From Chrysoporthe austroafricana (lineage: Eukaryota > Ascomycota > Sordariomycetes > Diaporthales > Cryphonectriaceae): a DNA stretch of 64,000 nucleotides. Shown here in pieces: positions 33,191 through 45,349 of this stretch. The stretch spans positions 744,001 through 808,000 of the forward strand of contig JYIP02000008.1 in assembly GCA_001051155.2 (NCBI GenBank), in the 5' to 3' direction. The notes beneath the pieces are model-generated. The model was not told where the DNA came from. It made no database searches and saw only the letters and a list, made by a program, of their open reading frames with translations. The position numbers were made by a program, and so were the translations under genes. Position 1 is the first letter of the stretch. Each line of letters opens with the position of its first letter.

Positions 33191-35850
33191 CAAGCGCCCA
33201 AGCCACCACACGGACCCATAAAAGCTTGGCAGGTTCGCACGCCCTCTCGCTGACATACGTTGAGCACAGGGTATACAACATCAGCAAGTACTTACCATGG
33301 TACACGGCCAGCATGGGGTCACCACCCTCGTTGCCCCGCGACCCAAGAAAACTGGGCTGTGATAAGGGCTTGCATCCTGCGGCACGATCACAAGGACCAC
33401 ATCCTTCGATCGGCAAGACGTGTATCTTGCGCGTTAGCCGACCAAGACGCACAGTCGGTTTTATCGTCGTTTAAGATGATCGGAGAGAGTCGCACGGGTT
33501 GTCTGAGGCAGGCTGGCAAGCAGGTTGAAACCTCTCGCCGGGCAATGTCCACTACAACGATACCGTCATGAGGTTCTGGCGCTAGGGTAGGTTCCGTGAC
33601 GGAAGCTTGTGTGGGATGACCTGCCTCTCTTCCCGGCATCCCGTAGGAGCATCTTGATTAGTGAACACGCGTCTCGAATGATCGGAATGTTCTCTCCCCT
33701 TCACACCTGACGGCCAAGGGACGGCATCTTCGGTACCGAGTTCAGCACAGCTGTCAATGTCATCATTTGGGACTCGACCAGGCCGCCCTCCGGCTTATTC
33801 CCTTGCCTCATCACTATCGCACATATGGCCTTCGTGTTGGGATGTGGGGGTGGGCGATCACGAGGCCAGGACACACCGCAGCACTGGCTCGTTGCTCATC
33901 CGTTCTGACACCTTATCTGGCTGCCCTGGTCGAGCCCGTGCCCACCATGCAGCGGGGGGACGGGGGAGTAAATCGATCCCACACAGTTCACGATACCGCA
34001 AGCGAGAGGCACTTCTGTTGGGTGCGGCGCAGCCGCAGATCATGGCAAGCCTGCCACTTCTCGAGACGAGTCATCTGACGAGGGGTAGACGTGGCTTATG
34101 ACTGCATCAGCCATTAATGCTCGACTACTGCACTTCGACCAGGCACTAGCAGGCCTGCAGTGCAGCCCGCTGTGCTTTTTCCTGTGCCCTGGATCCTGGC
34201 AGATCTCCCGTCCCCACCCACGTGTGATGGCTCGTTCGGAGAAGATTTCCTGACCTTCTCGAAGGAGTGGGTGCTTTTGTGGGTTCTGAAGGCTTCGATC
34301 TTGGAGCCCAACCAGAAAAAAAACGAATACGTCTTTCACCGCCCTCACCGCCGGGTTTCCCAAACCGGTAGTGTTCTGGCAGCTCCATCGCCGGCATCGC
34401 CAGAAGAACTTGGTTTCGGCTACATTCCGTGGGATTGGGCGCGAATATCTCCTCAGCACTTCCTTGCTTGCCGTCCCAACGGGAACCAGCGGGCATTTTT
34501 CCCAACGCAAACGTCGTTGCATTGTCGACCAGCCGCTTCGGACCCTGCAGCCCATGCGCCTTGGCTCGGGCTGACGGACGGACAATTTCGAAGGCCTGAT
34601 AAAGGCCACCCACTAAGGCCTGACAGGCCGGACACGTCATGGCCATCGGCATTCCAGAAGAAATTTTTCCCATTCCTATTTTAGGGCTCAATATGCACCT
34701 GCCCTATCGTGCATTGTGTCAGCAGCCACAGTCGCCACATACGACCTCGTGTGGCTTACCCAGTCGCTTGTGCGCCCTCTCCCAGGTATCAAATATGACA
34801 TATCATGCTGACAGAAGTATCCCGATTGGCATCCACTGGGGGAGCGGTCCTTCGTCAGACCGACAGGTCTCGCACCTTGGCTGACTCTCCCGCCAACCAT
34901 AAAAGCCACAGCGGTGCTGCCGTAGACGAGATGAGGTTTTGAGCCACAGCAGACCGTCTCTAACCATCTCGAGCCTGCGCCGGCGCTGCTTCCGTTCCAC
35001 AGCCAATCAGACAGCGTTAGCCGACTTGAAACATTCGCCGGCGCCATCAAGCGATGGTTACGGACTAGGGTGTGTCGCGCAAGCCACACTCGATGATCCC
35101 ACGTGGAGAGCAGGGTTCCCGCGCTCAGGCACCAAGAGACAAAAGGCACACCACCCCTGAAGATCACGATGGCGCCGTCTTCTTGAGGGCTCCAACCACG
35201 TCGCCCGCCGTGGCCGAGGAGAGGGATCCCTGGCGCCGCGGGTTGATTGAATTCCTGACACGTCGTTTCGTCAGTCCTCGCCGTGCTGTGTCACCTGGAA
35301 AGCCAAAGTCGCCAGACGCAGGGCGGCCGGCGTGCCCCGGTCGCGATGAAATGAAGGATGCGGTGCAGGAACGCGGGCGCGACAGGTGACCACACCGCGG
35401 CCGGGGTCGCAAGAATGTCCTCACAGAGGGGTGCGTTTCAGTTCCGCGGTGGAGAACCAGCCGTCACCGAATGGGTTCCCACAAAGGGACCAGGCAGGTG
35501 TCACGGTACGGTGTGCTCCGTACAGTACTCGTACCAGGACCGCGGTGTTGCGGTCGCGGGGTCGATCAATATTGACCAATTTCATGCGTGCGTGGTGGGA
35601 ATCCACAGAGCGCGGTCCTCTTGGCACGCGGCCCTCGGGCTTTCAGGATTGCTTCTTGGACCTCCACCGCCCCCGCCCAGCGATCGTGTCACTTGACCCT
35701 CGCACTAAATTGTGATGCTGCAGCCCACACCTGGGGCCGCTCGCGCGGTACAATGCGCGTCCAGTATTATGGGGGGGGATTTAATTACTACTGTTTTTTT
35801 TTGTCGACCCGTGGCACGCTTGGCGATGGGTACCGCAGGGTGGTCGTGTT

Positions 35851-35869
35851 GATGATGATGATGATGATG
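35851..35869. repeat. (GAT)n microsatellite
   Basis: Six perfect GAT units in non-coding DNA. Confidence 0.9.
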
Positions 35870-36833
35870 CGTCGCAGTGTCTCAGTCGCGTTGGGAAATG
35901 GCAGGCAATATGGCCCCATTACCGTCACATTCTCGGCGGGACGGCGGCATGCGGCCCTCCACGCTGGACGGAGAGGGTTCTGCTCAGCCGCCTACTACGC
36001 CGCAGCCGCAAACAAAACCTCATACCTGCGGAGGAGGGGCAATGTCACGGACCAGCGGCAGCTTTTCTCCACGTACCCTCTCGTTGGGCTACTACTGCCG
36101 TGGCATGTATCGCCCCCAGCCTCGCCAGGTACCGGACGCTTACACGCTTCCTCATGCCACGGGTCGCTTAATACGACCTTATCGTGCCATCGGTTGCTAC
36201 GGTATGGGCCTGGTAGCGAACAAGGCTATCAACGCCGCACAGCTACTGGTTTTCAGCGCACGTCAGGGATGCCGTTTCCGACCAGCTGAGGTTTTGGGGG
36301 CTCCCCGAGGAAATACAATCATCGATCGCAAGCTGCTCACGCAGCCAGCCCGTGGCGCAGGCGATGCTGATGCTGCCCACAGCTGAACTGTACGAGAGTC
36401 GCAGCGGCGGCTGAGGAACCACGGGCTGCGACAGGTCGCCCCAATCAGATCGGCTCAACGGCTGGCTCGGACCAAGGTGGCATGCAAGTCCGTCACCACC
36501 GTCAAGGCACAGACGGCACTTCCCCCTCGAGGAGGGAACCTCGGGGGCCTGGCGAAACGCACCAACCCCCCGACGGTGGCTGCCGCGGGGCGAGTCCACC
36601 AGGACGAGAGCCGAGAAGGGTGGGCTCACAGGGCAGGCCGCCAAGAAGTGGTCTCCCGACCGACCTCTCAGTGCAGTGCGGAGGCGGAATGCTAAGTCCT
36701 GGCAGTCTGGGCTGATGGTGGGCTCTGCCGCCGCCCGCGCGGCCTCGTCGGTGAGCCGGGCGCTCCCACCACACCATGGTAACGCGGGCCTGTCGGCCTG
36801 TCGGCCTGCGGGATGGAGGGAGGGGGGCCCACC

Positions 36834-36929
36834 TGTGTGTGTGTGTGTGTGTGTGCGTGTGTCTGACGTGCTTCCTGTACGCTGGGTCATATAATACTGT
36901 ATGTATGCATGCATGCATGCACGCATGCA
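36834..36929. repeat. (TG)n and (TGCA)n microsatellites
   Basis: A TG run (36834-36855, continuing imperfectly to about 36862) is followed by an ATGC/TGCA run (36905-36929). Both can adopt unusual DNA structures. Just upstream, an 8-bp unit GGCCTGTC is repeated about three times (36787-36810). Confidence 0.85.
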
Positions 36930-39042
36930 GCAATAAGCAAGCAATGATGCATCGACGTTTTGTGCTGTTGGGCCGCCACCTGGCCATGCGGCCTGCCCTC
37001 CATCAGGTTTTCGAGCCGGAGGTCCCACGTGGGAAAACCCAATCCGATCTCTATCTCGCTATCTGGCGGCTTACCGCGGGGTATTCCATCCACCGCGAAG
37101 ATCACACACCTCGGAGCAGAGGAAGGAATGGTGCCATGATTCAGATCCCTCCGTCGATGGTCGGTGTAGGGCATTCCATGGCCCGCCGAAACGGGGGATT
37201 TTCGTCGAACACATCATGGCGCTAGCATTCCAGTGCATGGGATTTACGGGTACATCGTGAGAATGTATTCCCGGCGTGCCGACGTGATGGACATTCTCGT
37301 CACATGAAGAGACGTCCGTCACCTGCTTCCCGTGCCGTCCGGGGCCTTGGAAAACAGAAAGTAGAGACGACTAAAAGTGCTAGGCTAATCCTAGCATGGG
37401 AATCCCGTCTCCTATGCACGCAGTCCACCATCTTCCATGTTTCCCAACGGCCTAGTCGCCTCCGGGATGGGCAAACTGGATGGGAAATCAAGATAGCGCA
37501 GGCTAACCTGCGATCGCGATTCAACGGCAAGCCCCATGAGGCGTCACGTCGGCGCACGGCTCCGGGAGTGCGCTTCGGCAACGTCGGGGCTGAGATCTTT
37601 TTGTCTCTGCCATCCATCGGTGCTAGTGCGCCTCAGTGCCTATCTGTCACATCCTCGTCCCGCACCGGCAGAGGCGATTGACTCGCCCACTCTCTCGCTC
37701 TCGGTCTGCCAACGCGCGCCGCTAGGTGCGGATCCGGGGCGGGGGAGATCCCAATAACGCTTTGTGTTTCGGTGTGGCAGCTGCCTGCTCATCCCGTCGC
37801 CACAGGCGCGGAGCTTCAGGCTGGCCCGGCTGGGCGGTGTGATGGGAGATCGACGATGCGCGATGAAGTCAGGCGTGCCGGCTGTTCGCGTGCCAGACGG
37901 ACAGGCAGGCACAGGCCTGCTCGGGTGGGGAAGCACGCATGGCTCCTCTCTGGTGTGCCGGAGAAGAGGGCGGTACCATGCACCGTCTGCACATAGTATT
38001 ATGGCACCATGGCAAGGCGCGCAAGGCTGTGTTTCAGAACCCACCCACCTTGATCGGGTGTCTGTGCCTGATTGGGCGCGGCCGCCTCGCACCCCAAGAC
38101 CACCTGTGATCACGAGGGGGTTGTGTTCAACCACGGCTGCCGGAGGACGAAACCTTCAATCTTCCTGAGTCACCGCCCGCCCGACTAGGTCCGCTGGCTC
38201 GCCGAGTTGTTGTTGGGATGGCAGATCCCTTACCGAGGTGCTGTTGGATTACAGCGTTTGGAGCTACTACTATGTATGTACCTAGACGGATCCGTGAGTA
38301 CGTACGCCCGGGGACACAGCGGGCACGTGGTTCGCTTTCTCGATTTGCGGGTCTTCTTCGGGTGGTCTGTAGGTGACTAGCACGGCTGGGCATGTCTGTG
38401 CGCCGGTACGATACGGGAGCTATTCTCACGTTCCGGCTGTAGCTTCAAGCCTCTCTGCAAAAGTCCAGGCACCATCAGCCTAACTAGGCAATCTTGTCTG
38501 CCAGCACCGTCTCCCTCTTCGGCTTCCGATGGGTGGGTGGCCTGGACTTTGACAGCTGATTGCCCCGTGATCTATCGGGATGCTAGAGTGCGCCACATAC
38601 GCGATGGCTTCGAGGGATAGCGAGCTATAGCAACTACGGTATGTTCTTCGTCGCGCCGAGATGCGTCGGAGATATGCCAATATACACAATGATACCACCG
38701 CCCGGAAACCGTCCAAGCTGGGCCCGCACAGCTATGTGCTGCTTTAGGTCCGTCCCGTCTCGTCAGGGCCAAGATTCGGTATCCTTCCCGATCGTGATCG
38801 GTCCGCAATCTAGATGATGTGTGGAGGTGACCGCGCCCCCCGGTAGTCGGATCATGCCACCACGCAACACTCTTCTTTGTGAAACACGAAACGGAGCTCT
38901 GCGATGACGAGGCATGCATATGGGTACCAACACTTGTGCACGACATCTCTGGAGGGTTCCGGGATCAGCCCATCGTCGCCGTCTTGCCGTCTTGCCCAGA
39001 TGAGCTGTCTTGCCTGAGCCTTGTCTCGGCGTTTTAGCGTTT

Positions 39043-40216
39043 TCACGGCGCGTCCGACAATCCATCGACGGTCGCGTCCGGCATCTGTGTAGAAGTGATC
39101 CAGTTCTCCATCACAGCTTGGCCGCCCGGCGCCGCTGACTGCGCAGCCTGGCCCCGGCCGGCCGTTGTAGCAACGCCCTTGCCCTTGCTGCCACCGCTGC
39201 CCCCGCGCCGCTTGACGACCAGGCACAGGACGCGTCCGTAGATGGAAAACCCCTCGTACGAGATGTCCATTGCCAGCTTCTTCTTGTCGTCCCGTCCTCC
39301 TTCGTGTTCAAGCGCACTAGCGTCGTCCCTGCGACGCTTGGCCGGAGAGGGGGACGTGTCGTCACCCTCGTGATCACCCTGGGATACGAACAAGTCGTCA
39401 TCATCGCCATCTTCGTCGAAATCGTCCGACCCTGGGATGTCTGCATTATATTGCTCGTCGGCGTCCAGGTTGTCGTCGTCGGGTAGGGTGCCGCCTCTTC
39501 CGCGGCGCCGTTTTGACACCCGTAGTACGGCGGCTGCCGCCGTGTCATCTTGACCTATAGCCGGGATGTCGTGGAGCGCGACCACGTCATCGTCGTCCGT
39601 CTCGCGGAGCAGAGGCACGTGCGGCGTCTCTAGCCCCGCCGTGTGCGGGGCCTGACCGACGACATCGACGGGCGCGTCCAAATCGACGGGAGCTTCCTTA
39701 GACGCACCAGTCAGCTTTGACGTGTTTGACGTCAGCCTCGTCTGTGTGGTATCCCGGAAGTGCTTATGTTTGTAGAGCAGCGAGTGGCGGGTGCTCGTCT
39801 CGGTTAGGAAGATGGACACCTCGAAGTCGTCTGATCCAGTCCGTTAGCCATTGCCGAGTGCTACGAGGGGTGCTCTCCGTGGTGGGGGCTTCTCGGCCGG
39901 GTACGGAAGTAGCTTGTGGGCGAGGAGCTTAAAGAAAGTTTCTTCGAAACGCGTGAGCTGCGCTGGGGGGGGGCCACAAACCTTCTGTCACCGTGTCCTT
40001 GATGCCGCGCTTCTTGGCGCTCTTCTTCCGGCTGCGCTCGCGCTCTTCGCGCAGCTTCGGAAGAACGAACGGCCGCACCGCCTCGATGACCCTCGGCAGG
40101 ACTGGGTCGCGCGGGTTGAGGAGCCACGAGTGTGCTATGGCTGGGTTGTCGAGGTAGATGCGACACTCAAGCACGGAGTACTTTGTGATCCTAAGATACC
40201 GCCGGATTGGTGCCAT
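39043..40216 (-). CDS. Conserved fungal protein of unknown function, probably nuclear
   Basis: Two exons, 40216-39982 and 39830-39043. The intron 39981-39831 has donor gtttgt, branch site GCTAACGG and acceptor atcag. The product is 340 residues. The N-terminal part is a folded-looking domain (RYLRITKYSVLECRIYLD, then NPRDPVLPRVIEAVRP) continuing over the splice junction as TVTEDDFEVSIFLTETS. The middle is disordered and acidic with basic clusters that could be nuclear localisation signals (SKRRRGRGG, PAKRRRDD). Near the C terminus a short ordered block (DISYEGFSIYGRVLCLVVKRR) recurs after the linker. The pattern of ordered ends around a charged linker resembles chromatin or kinetochore proteins, but I do not recognise the family and assign no function. 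It is divergent from the MBL-fold gene, with 351 bp between starts. Confidence 0.85.
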
Positions 40217-40567
40217 GGCTGGGATCTAGACCTCGAGCCGTCATCACCGTACCGTGCGCCTGCTGCACAGTTTCATGGGCCGTTCGAGAGGCAGTGCTTG
40301 AATATCTGGTGCGAGAGGGTTATCTGTGCTGGTGATAGAGGTTGGAGAAAAGGAGCAGAAGAAGTTGTTGACGCGTTGGCGAGGCTCGGGCCCGGGAGAC
40401 CCACCCGGCAGGCAATGACGTATTGAATGCTCCGGCCGGCCCCATCCGGAGTCCGGAGACCGAAGCAGCCCCATAACAACATGTCCTCCTCCAGGACTCT
40501 TAAAAGACGGTCACCTGCCTTCCGCCCACACGAGGCGCCGAGATCGTGACGATCCCGGCCTCTCGGA

Positions 40568-41551
40568 ATGGCCCTCTCGCCAGATACCAACGACTGGCTG
40601 GTCTGCACCGCCTGCGGTACGCAGTTCCCCACCGCAGACAGGTGCGAGCAGACGACCTGCTTCATCTGCGACGACCCGCGGCAGTTCACACCCCCCACGG
40701 GGCAGGCCTTCACCACGCTGGGTGAGATGCTCGCCTCCCCCGACGGCTACCGGAACGTCTTCCAGCAGTACCAGGGGGACGAGAGCATCACCTTCATCCA
40801 CACCGCGCCCAAAGTGGGCATTGGCCAGCGGTGCACGCTCCTCAGGACCCCAGCGGGCAACATCCTGTGGGACTGCATCACACTCCTGGATGCGGACACC
40901 GTTAGGGAGGTGAATAGGCTGGGTGGCATCGGGGCCATCGTGATATCGCACCCTCACTATTACTCCACGCACCTGCTCTGGGCGCGGACCTTCGGCTGCA
41001 GCGTCTACCTGGCTGGCGAGGACGCACAGTGGCTCGCGCAGCACGATCCGGCGAGGCAGGTCTTCCTGCCGCCGGGCGAGACAGAGCGGGAAGTCATGAT
41101 CGCGGACGGGAAGACCGGCAGGGACGCCTGCTCCGGCGCGAAGATCCTCAAGCTGGGCGGCCACTTCCCCGGCAGCCTCGTGCTTCTCTTTGAAAGCCAT
41201 CTCCTGATCGCAGACACGCTTGTGACAACGCCCGCGAGGGTGGGCAGCTAGGAGGCTGATGCGGTAGGCACCCGGCGGGAGGAAAGTCACACGAGGCGGC
41301 CGAAAGGGATGAACTCGTTTGCGTTTATGTGGAGCATTCCGAATATGATACCCCTGCCGCCAGACGAGATCTCAAGGATGTGGGACGTGCTGGAGAAGCA
41401 CAACTTTGGGAGCACGCATGGTGCGTTCATGGGACAAGACATCGAGGACCCGAAGATCAAGAGCAGGGTGCTCGAGTCTATGCAGATACAAATCCGCGGT
41501 ATGGGCTGGGGAGGTCATGCGCTGCTGACGAGGAAAATTCTTCAATTTTGA
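40568..41551 (+). CDS. MBL-fold metallohydrolase, interrupted by an in-frame TAG
   Basis: This is a zinc-dependent hydrolase of the metallo-beta-lactamase superfamily with a fungal N-terminal zinc-ribbon-like block (WLVCTACGTQFPTAD and CFICDDPRQF). The MBL part shows VISHPHYYSTHLLWA (metal-binding histidines), GGHFPGSLVLL (third-position histidine) and IADTLVTTP (bridging Asp). The frame stops at TAG 41249-41251, right after LVTTPARVGS. It then continues open in the same frame into the expected C-terminal domain (MNSFAFMWSIPNMIPLPPDE, RVLESMQIQIRGMG) to a TGA at 41551. No GT-AG intron of normal size that keeps frame covers the TAG; the nearest is only 42 nt. So it is either a nonsense allele (for example TGG to TAG), a very short intron, or readthrough. 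The substrate is unknown. Confidence 0.8.
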
Positions 41552-42467
41552 TGTGATATTTGAAAAAGGCAGGATGTCTGCGGGAAAGAACTTCGCGGAG
41601 TGAAGTCTATCGTAAAGAAGCGTAGACGCTTGAAAAAGTGACATCTCGTAGCAGGTAGCGTAAGGAAATCTAATTCTAATGATTCAAGAATCCTTGAATA
41701 TTTCAACAGAGCCAGCCAGAAACGTATCAGTTGCTCGATTTCAACGAATTTATCATACGTTTCCAGTGTATGGTAAATGAATACGGTGGTTAAAACCTGC
41801 TCAACGCTTCAACGCTGCTGACCCGGTTGCCACCAATGTTCAAGGTGGAATGAAGACGTCCTCATCGTTAGAGACCTGCCCATTTAATATTACCGACAAC
41901 CTTGAAGGATCTTGATGGGAGAGACGTTCTCTGTACAATAGAACGGAGGGTGTCGAAGCCACAGAATGCATTGAGAGACTCTTCTCCCAGGCCAAGACAA
42001 TGAGTTTAGATTTACAGACATCTTCAATGAGACCCTACCGACTCGCGGCAGACTCCGAAATGGAGCCGAATTCCAGGGCTTGACATCCAGAATGATCTCT
42101 TGAGGCATGGGGTCGTCATGGTCCTTTAGGTGACAATGATGATCATCGGTGAAGCTTTGTTCGCCTATATGAGCAGAAGGAATTCGTCATATTGATAGAT
42201 GAGACCTATCCATTTAATTCTACCTTTGTCTTCTATAATTACATTATTACTGAACTTCCTTTTCGTTTGCTAGTATCAATACTTTCTTAGCTAGGGAATT
42301 TCTTCATGGTCTTTAGTCGGCTAATTTATATTTACATCTAGGGACTGCTAGTGGGGGAAATCATGATCAAGCATTGAAATCTCTGCTTGGAGACAGCTAT
42401 ATGGCATGAAAACCGTAGGTGCCTGGAACATGGGGGATATTGTCTCTTTATCACGGATTGTAGGCGT
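41552..42467. other. AT-rich convergent intergenic region
   Basis: This lies between the MBL-fold gene and the 3' end of the CAP10 gene. It is distinctly AT-richer than its neighbours, with no open frame of note and no recognised RNA. It could be relic DNA, but no repeat unit is visible. Confidence 0.55.
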
Positions 42468-45349
42468 CTATTTGGGGCTTTCATAACCAATATCATCCCT
42501 CTTCTCGTGGATGACCCTCCCCCATTCGAGCAGTAGCCGGAACATATAGATCTCGGCGTCCTCTCGCCGGATAGCCTGAGCTGCCCACTGTTTCCCCTGC
42601 TCTGCAATCCATTTAGCGTCTTCGATGCGCGATTGCATGGGCACGTTGCGCCCGTTGAGAAGGCCCTTGTCCTGGAGACCAATAAAGTAGGCCAGTGTGC
42701 TGTAGAGGTCATGAAAGCGGATGTCGATGGGTACGTAATGTAGCCAGGGGAAGACACGCTCAGTGTACCACTCCTGAAGAGACGTGTCGTCAGCGCCGGC
42801 GTTATGAGAAAATGTGTTTTGAGCAATACCTTGAATATGGAGGCCACAAATGGCACGCTGCCCGACCTTAAGGCCTTGAGCAAATCCTTCGAAGGCCCGT
42901 CGTCGCGGTCCATGACCATCATGTACCGACTGTTCATCTGAACCTCCCCGTCCTTATCCTCCGGCTTCATGCCGAATTCTTTCTTCACCTCATCACATCC
43001 GGGACTAGTACAGGTCGAGTAGTCGCTGATGCCGGCGTCGAGCTCCAGCACACGGTTTAGTTCAGTCAGCGAAGTTTGTTCGTAGAGGAATTTCTCCTTA
43101 TCACCATCCTTAGCGAGTAGCACCGTCACGTATACCTTGGATGAGGCATTGTTAGCCAGGTAGCTGAGACGTTCTTGGTGGCCGCCTGAAAGCAAGCCGG
43201 GCGGCACAATTTTCTCGGCATTAATGCCACCGCGCCAGAAGAGCTGGTTGGTTTTGTCGAGCAAGGGCTTTTCGTGATGATCGACCGCTTCCGAATTATA
43301 GTCATCGCTGCCCCTGCTCAGGGGAATCAGAATGTCCTTGTGTTGCTGAGTTTTGGTACGGCTGAAGACGGGCACGAGGTCGCTGAATGGCCTAAGAGCT
43401 TGGTGGGTTGCAAAGAAGCCGTGCAGGTTAAGTATATCTGGCTGGTGGCATAGATCCCAGCCCAGAGTCCTGTCAATCAAGAACTGTCCTTCTGACTGGG
43501 GATTGGCGCAAGAAGAGCAGAAATGCCCGTTCTGCGGGTAGAATCCCATTCTGGCCGACGAGTGACTGGAACAGGCCTGACCTAGCTGGTGTTGATGTTC
43601 CCACAACCACATGAACCCCTCATCTTGAGGCTCCTCTTGATGTCTCTGCGTGCCTGCTGACCAGGGCGGCAGGACTCTTGGCCGGTCTAGCATATTGATA
43701 GGCAGATCCATATCCGGCAAGTGCTGCGCGAAGGGTCGGATGAGTTCCACCAGGTCGCTCATGACCGCATCGTCATAAGGCTCCGGCGACGGCTGAAGTG
43801 CCACAGTGCCTTTTTTAATCCTGACGATGCCCATACCATGTTTGGCCCCGAGTTTGAGTATCTCCTCCTGTATGTGACTGGGTTTCATGCTCCAGAACGG
43901 CCGCAAATCATCATCGATCTGCTGAAAATGATCGATGATGGGAGAGTTTCTTGTCGTGGCGTAATCGTACCAGATGTCGAAGTTCGGAGGTGGCTTACGA
44001 CCGTGGTGACGATCTCGGTACTCTAGTGCTGCCACACCCAGGCTCTCGCTGACTTTCGCGTGTTGAACGAGCCAGCGATGTGCTTCTATTCTCGTAGAAT
44101 ATATGATCTTATCAACAGGATGGCCGTCCAAAACACTAGGCACCGCAGCTGAGTAGATTGAGCCCACGACCAGGAAAGCGGTGATGAGGAAGACGATGAA
44201 GCTGCGGCTTAATCCTATGTGTCGGATGTCGTTCCTGATAGAGATGATAATAAAGCCCAGACCCATTGCTGACACTCCTACAAGGACCTGCGCTTTCGAG
44301 AGCTGCTCATATGTACCAACCAGGTGTATCTTCCTCCAGGCCGCGTACGACCCACATAGAAAAGTTACGATCCCGGTGGCAACCAGCGGGGAAGGCTGCA
44401 GTGAGAAAATGACGGATGCGATGAAGAGTAGTGCGATGCTTTGGCCGAATATGGCGAAAAGATAGAGAGAGTCGATATCGGATGTTTCGACAAACTTAAA
44501 TTGGCTCGATGCCCTATGATGCATGAACACAGCGATACCGGTGAAGAATGCAGAGGCGCTCAGGATGCTGCCGACGGTCATGAACTTCTCTGTTGGCGTG
44601 CGGGCCCACTGTAGTATTCGCCAGAGCAGGGAAAGAATAGCGGAGTCGAGCACCAGGCCTAGCCACTGTGAGGCCAACACTGCCGACCTGGACTCTGATG
44701 CTGAACAGACGACTGTTGAGTTGGAAGCGGATAGAGACATGAAATAGGCGCCTGCAGCGAGAGTGACAGTCCCAAAAACGTTGGTCAGAGGTGACCTCTG
44801 GACCCAGTCTGCGAAGTCTTGGAAAATATCGTTCCCGATATCGTCTGCGTCTTCGTCCTCGTCGTCATCCCTGGTGCCGGCAGGCCGTCTCATGCGGGCC
44901 AAGACCTTGTAGATGGCAAACAAGCAAGGCAAAAAGAGCTCAATCCCTGGCTGCGAGCACTGCTGACGAGCGTGAAGCCAGTTCAGAAGATAGAGCCTGC
45001 CTGAGATGCAAACAGCCAACGGCAGCCACGTGAATCGAAAGGACGGCCTCTGGGGGAGGCTCGCTGTCCTGGACTCCTCAAGCTTTCTGTAACGAGCCTC
45101 ATCGTCAAACCTGCCCTTCCTATTCGCCCAGCGCCTTGCGATGAAGCCAGAAGCAAAAGCGAGGGCTGCCGAGAGCGAGAGAAGAAGGAATTGAGAGAGC
45201 AGTGGGCGCTCAAGCACCCGGTTCTGATCGATGCTCCCATATACCTGGAAGATCAAGAGAGCAGCGCTATTCAGTGCGTCAGCAACTGTAGCACGCCAGA
45301 CACGGAGCGAGATACTCTTACCATCCCAGTGCAATTCGCCCAGAACCAT
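42468..45349 (-). CDS. Multi-pass CAP10-domain glycosyltransferase
   Basis: Probably a Golgi glycosyltransferase of the GT90 family (Cryptococcus Cap10/Cxt1-like xylosyltransferases). Exons are 45349-42830 and 42773-42468. The 56-nt intron 42829-42774 (gtattg...tcttcag) joins PFVASIFK to EWYTERVFPWLHYVP, giving 941 residues. The N-terminal half carries about ten hydrophobic segments (for example LLLSLSAALAFASGF and LYLFAIFGQSIALLFIASV), unusual compared with single-pass CAP10 enzymes. A linker (about 400-640) leads to the catalytic domain with QLFWRGG, RYMMVMDRDDGPSKDLLKAL and the terminal HDLYSTLAYFIGLQD block. ATG 45349 is the first of the frame. An alternative 5' splice arrangement (gtaaga at about 45318, ttccag at about 45248) exists but does not keep frame from this ATG. 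Donor sugar and acceptor are unknown. It is divergent from Pfa4. Confidence 0.88.

Larger units (their letters stand above)
22863..39042. other. 16 kb gene-poor region
   Basis: No frame on either strand gives a recognisable protein, and long frames here are the arbitrary kind expected of GC-rich DNA. Composition stays moderately GC-rich, so it is not an obviously RIP-mutated transposon graveyard. I see no terminal repeats, reverse transcriptase or transposase motifs. Contents I can point to: a hairpin at 25016-25063; homopolymer runs at about 26693-26711 and 28491-28502; palindromic ACTATAGT/ACCATAGT motifs at about 29.9 and 33.2 kb; short tandem repeats at 30304-30324 and 36787-36810; and microsatellites at 35851-35869, 36834-36855 and 36905-36929. 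A weak candidate for a small spliced minus-strand gene lies at about 27.2-28.2 kb. Confidence 0.6.

Noticed and set aside
34040..34691. Overlapping ORFs of 174-189 residues on both strands
   Set aside because: Three overlapping frames on two strands with equal openness and no motif; treated as chance.
36243..37028. 261-residue minus-strand ORF in the gene desert
   Set aside because: It runs through the TG and TGCA microsatellites (giving Thr-His repeats) and has no recognisable domain; open by composition.
22863..39042. RIP-mutated transposon explanation for the gene desert
   Set aside because: The region is not AT-rich and shows no transposon protein remnants or long terminal repeats that I can see.
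40511..41290. 259-residue minus-strand ORF antisense to the MBL-fold gene
   Set aside because: Shadow frame; the plus strand carries the conserved metal-binding motifs.
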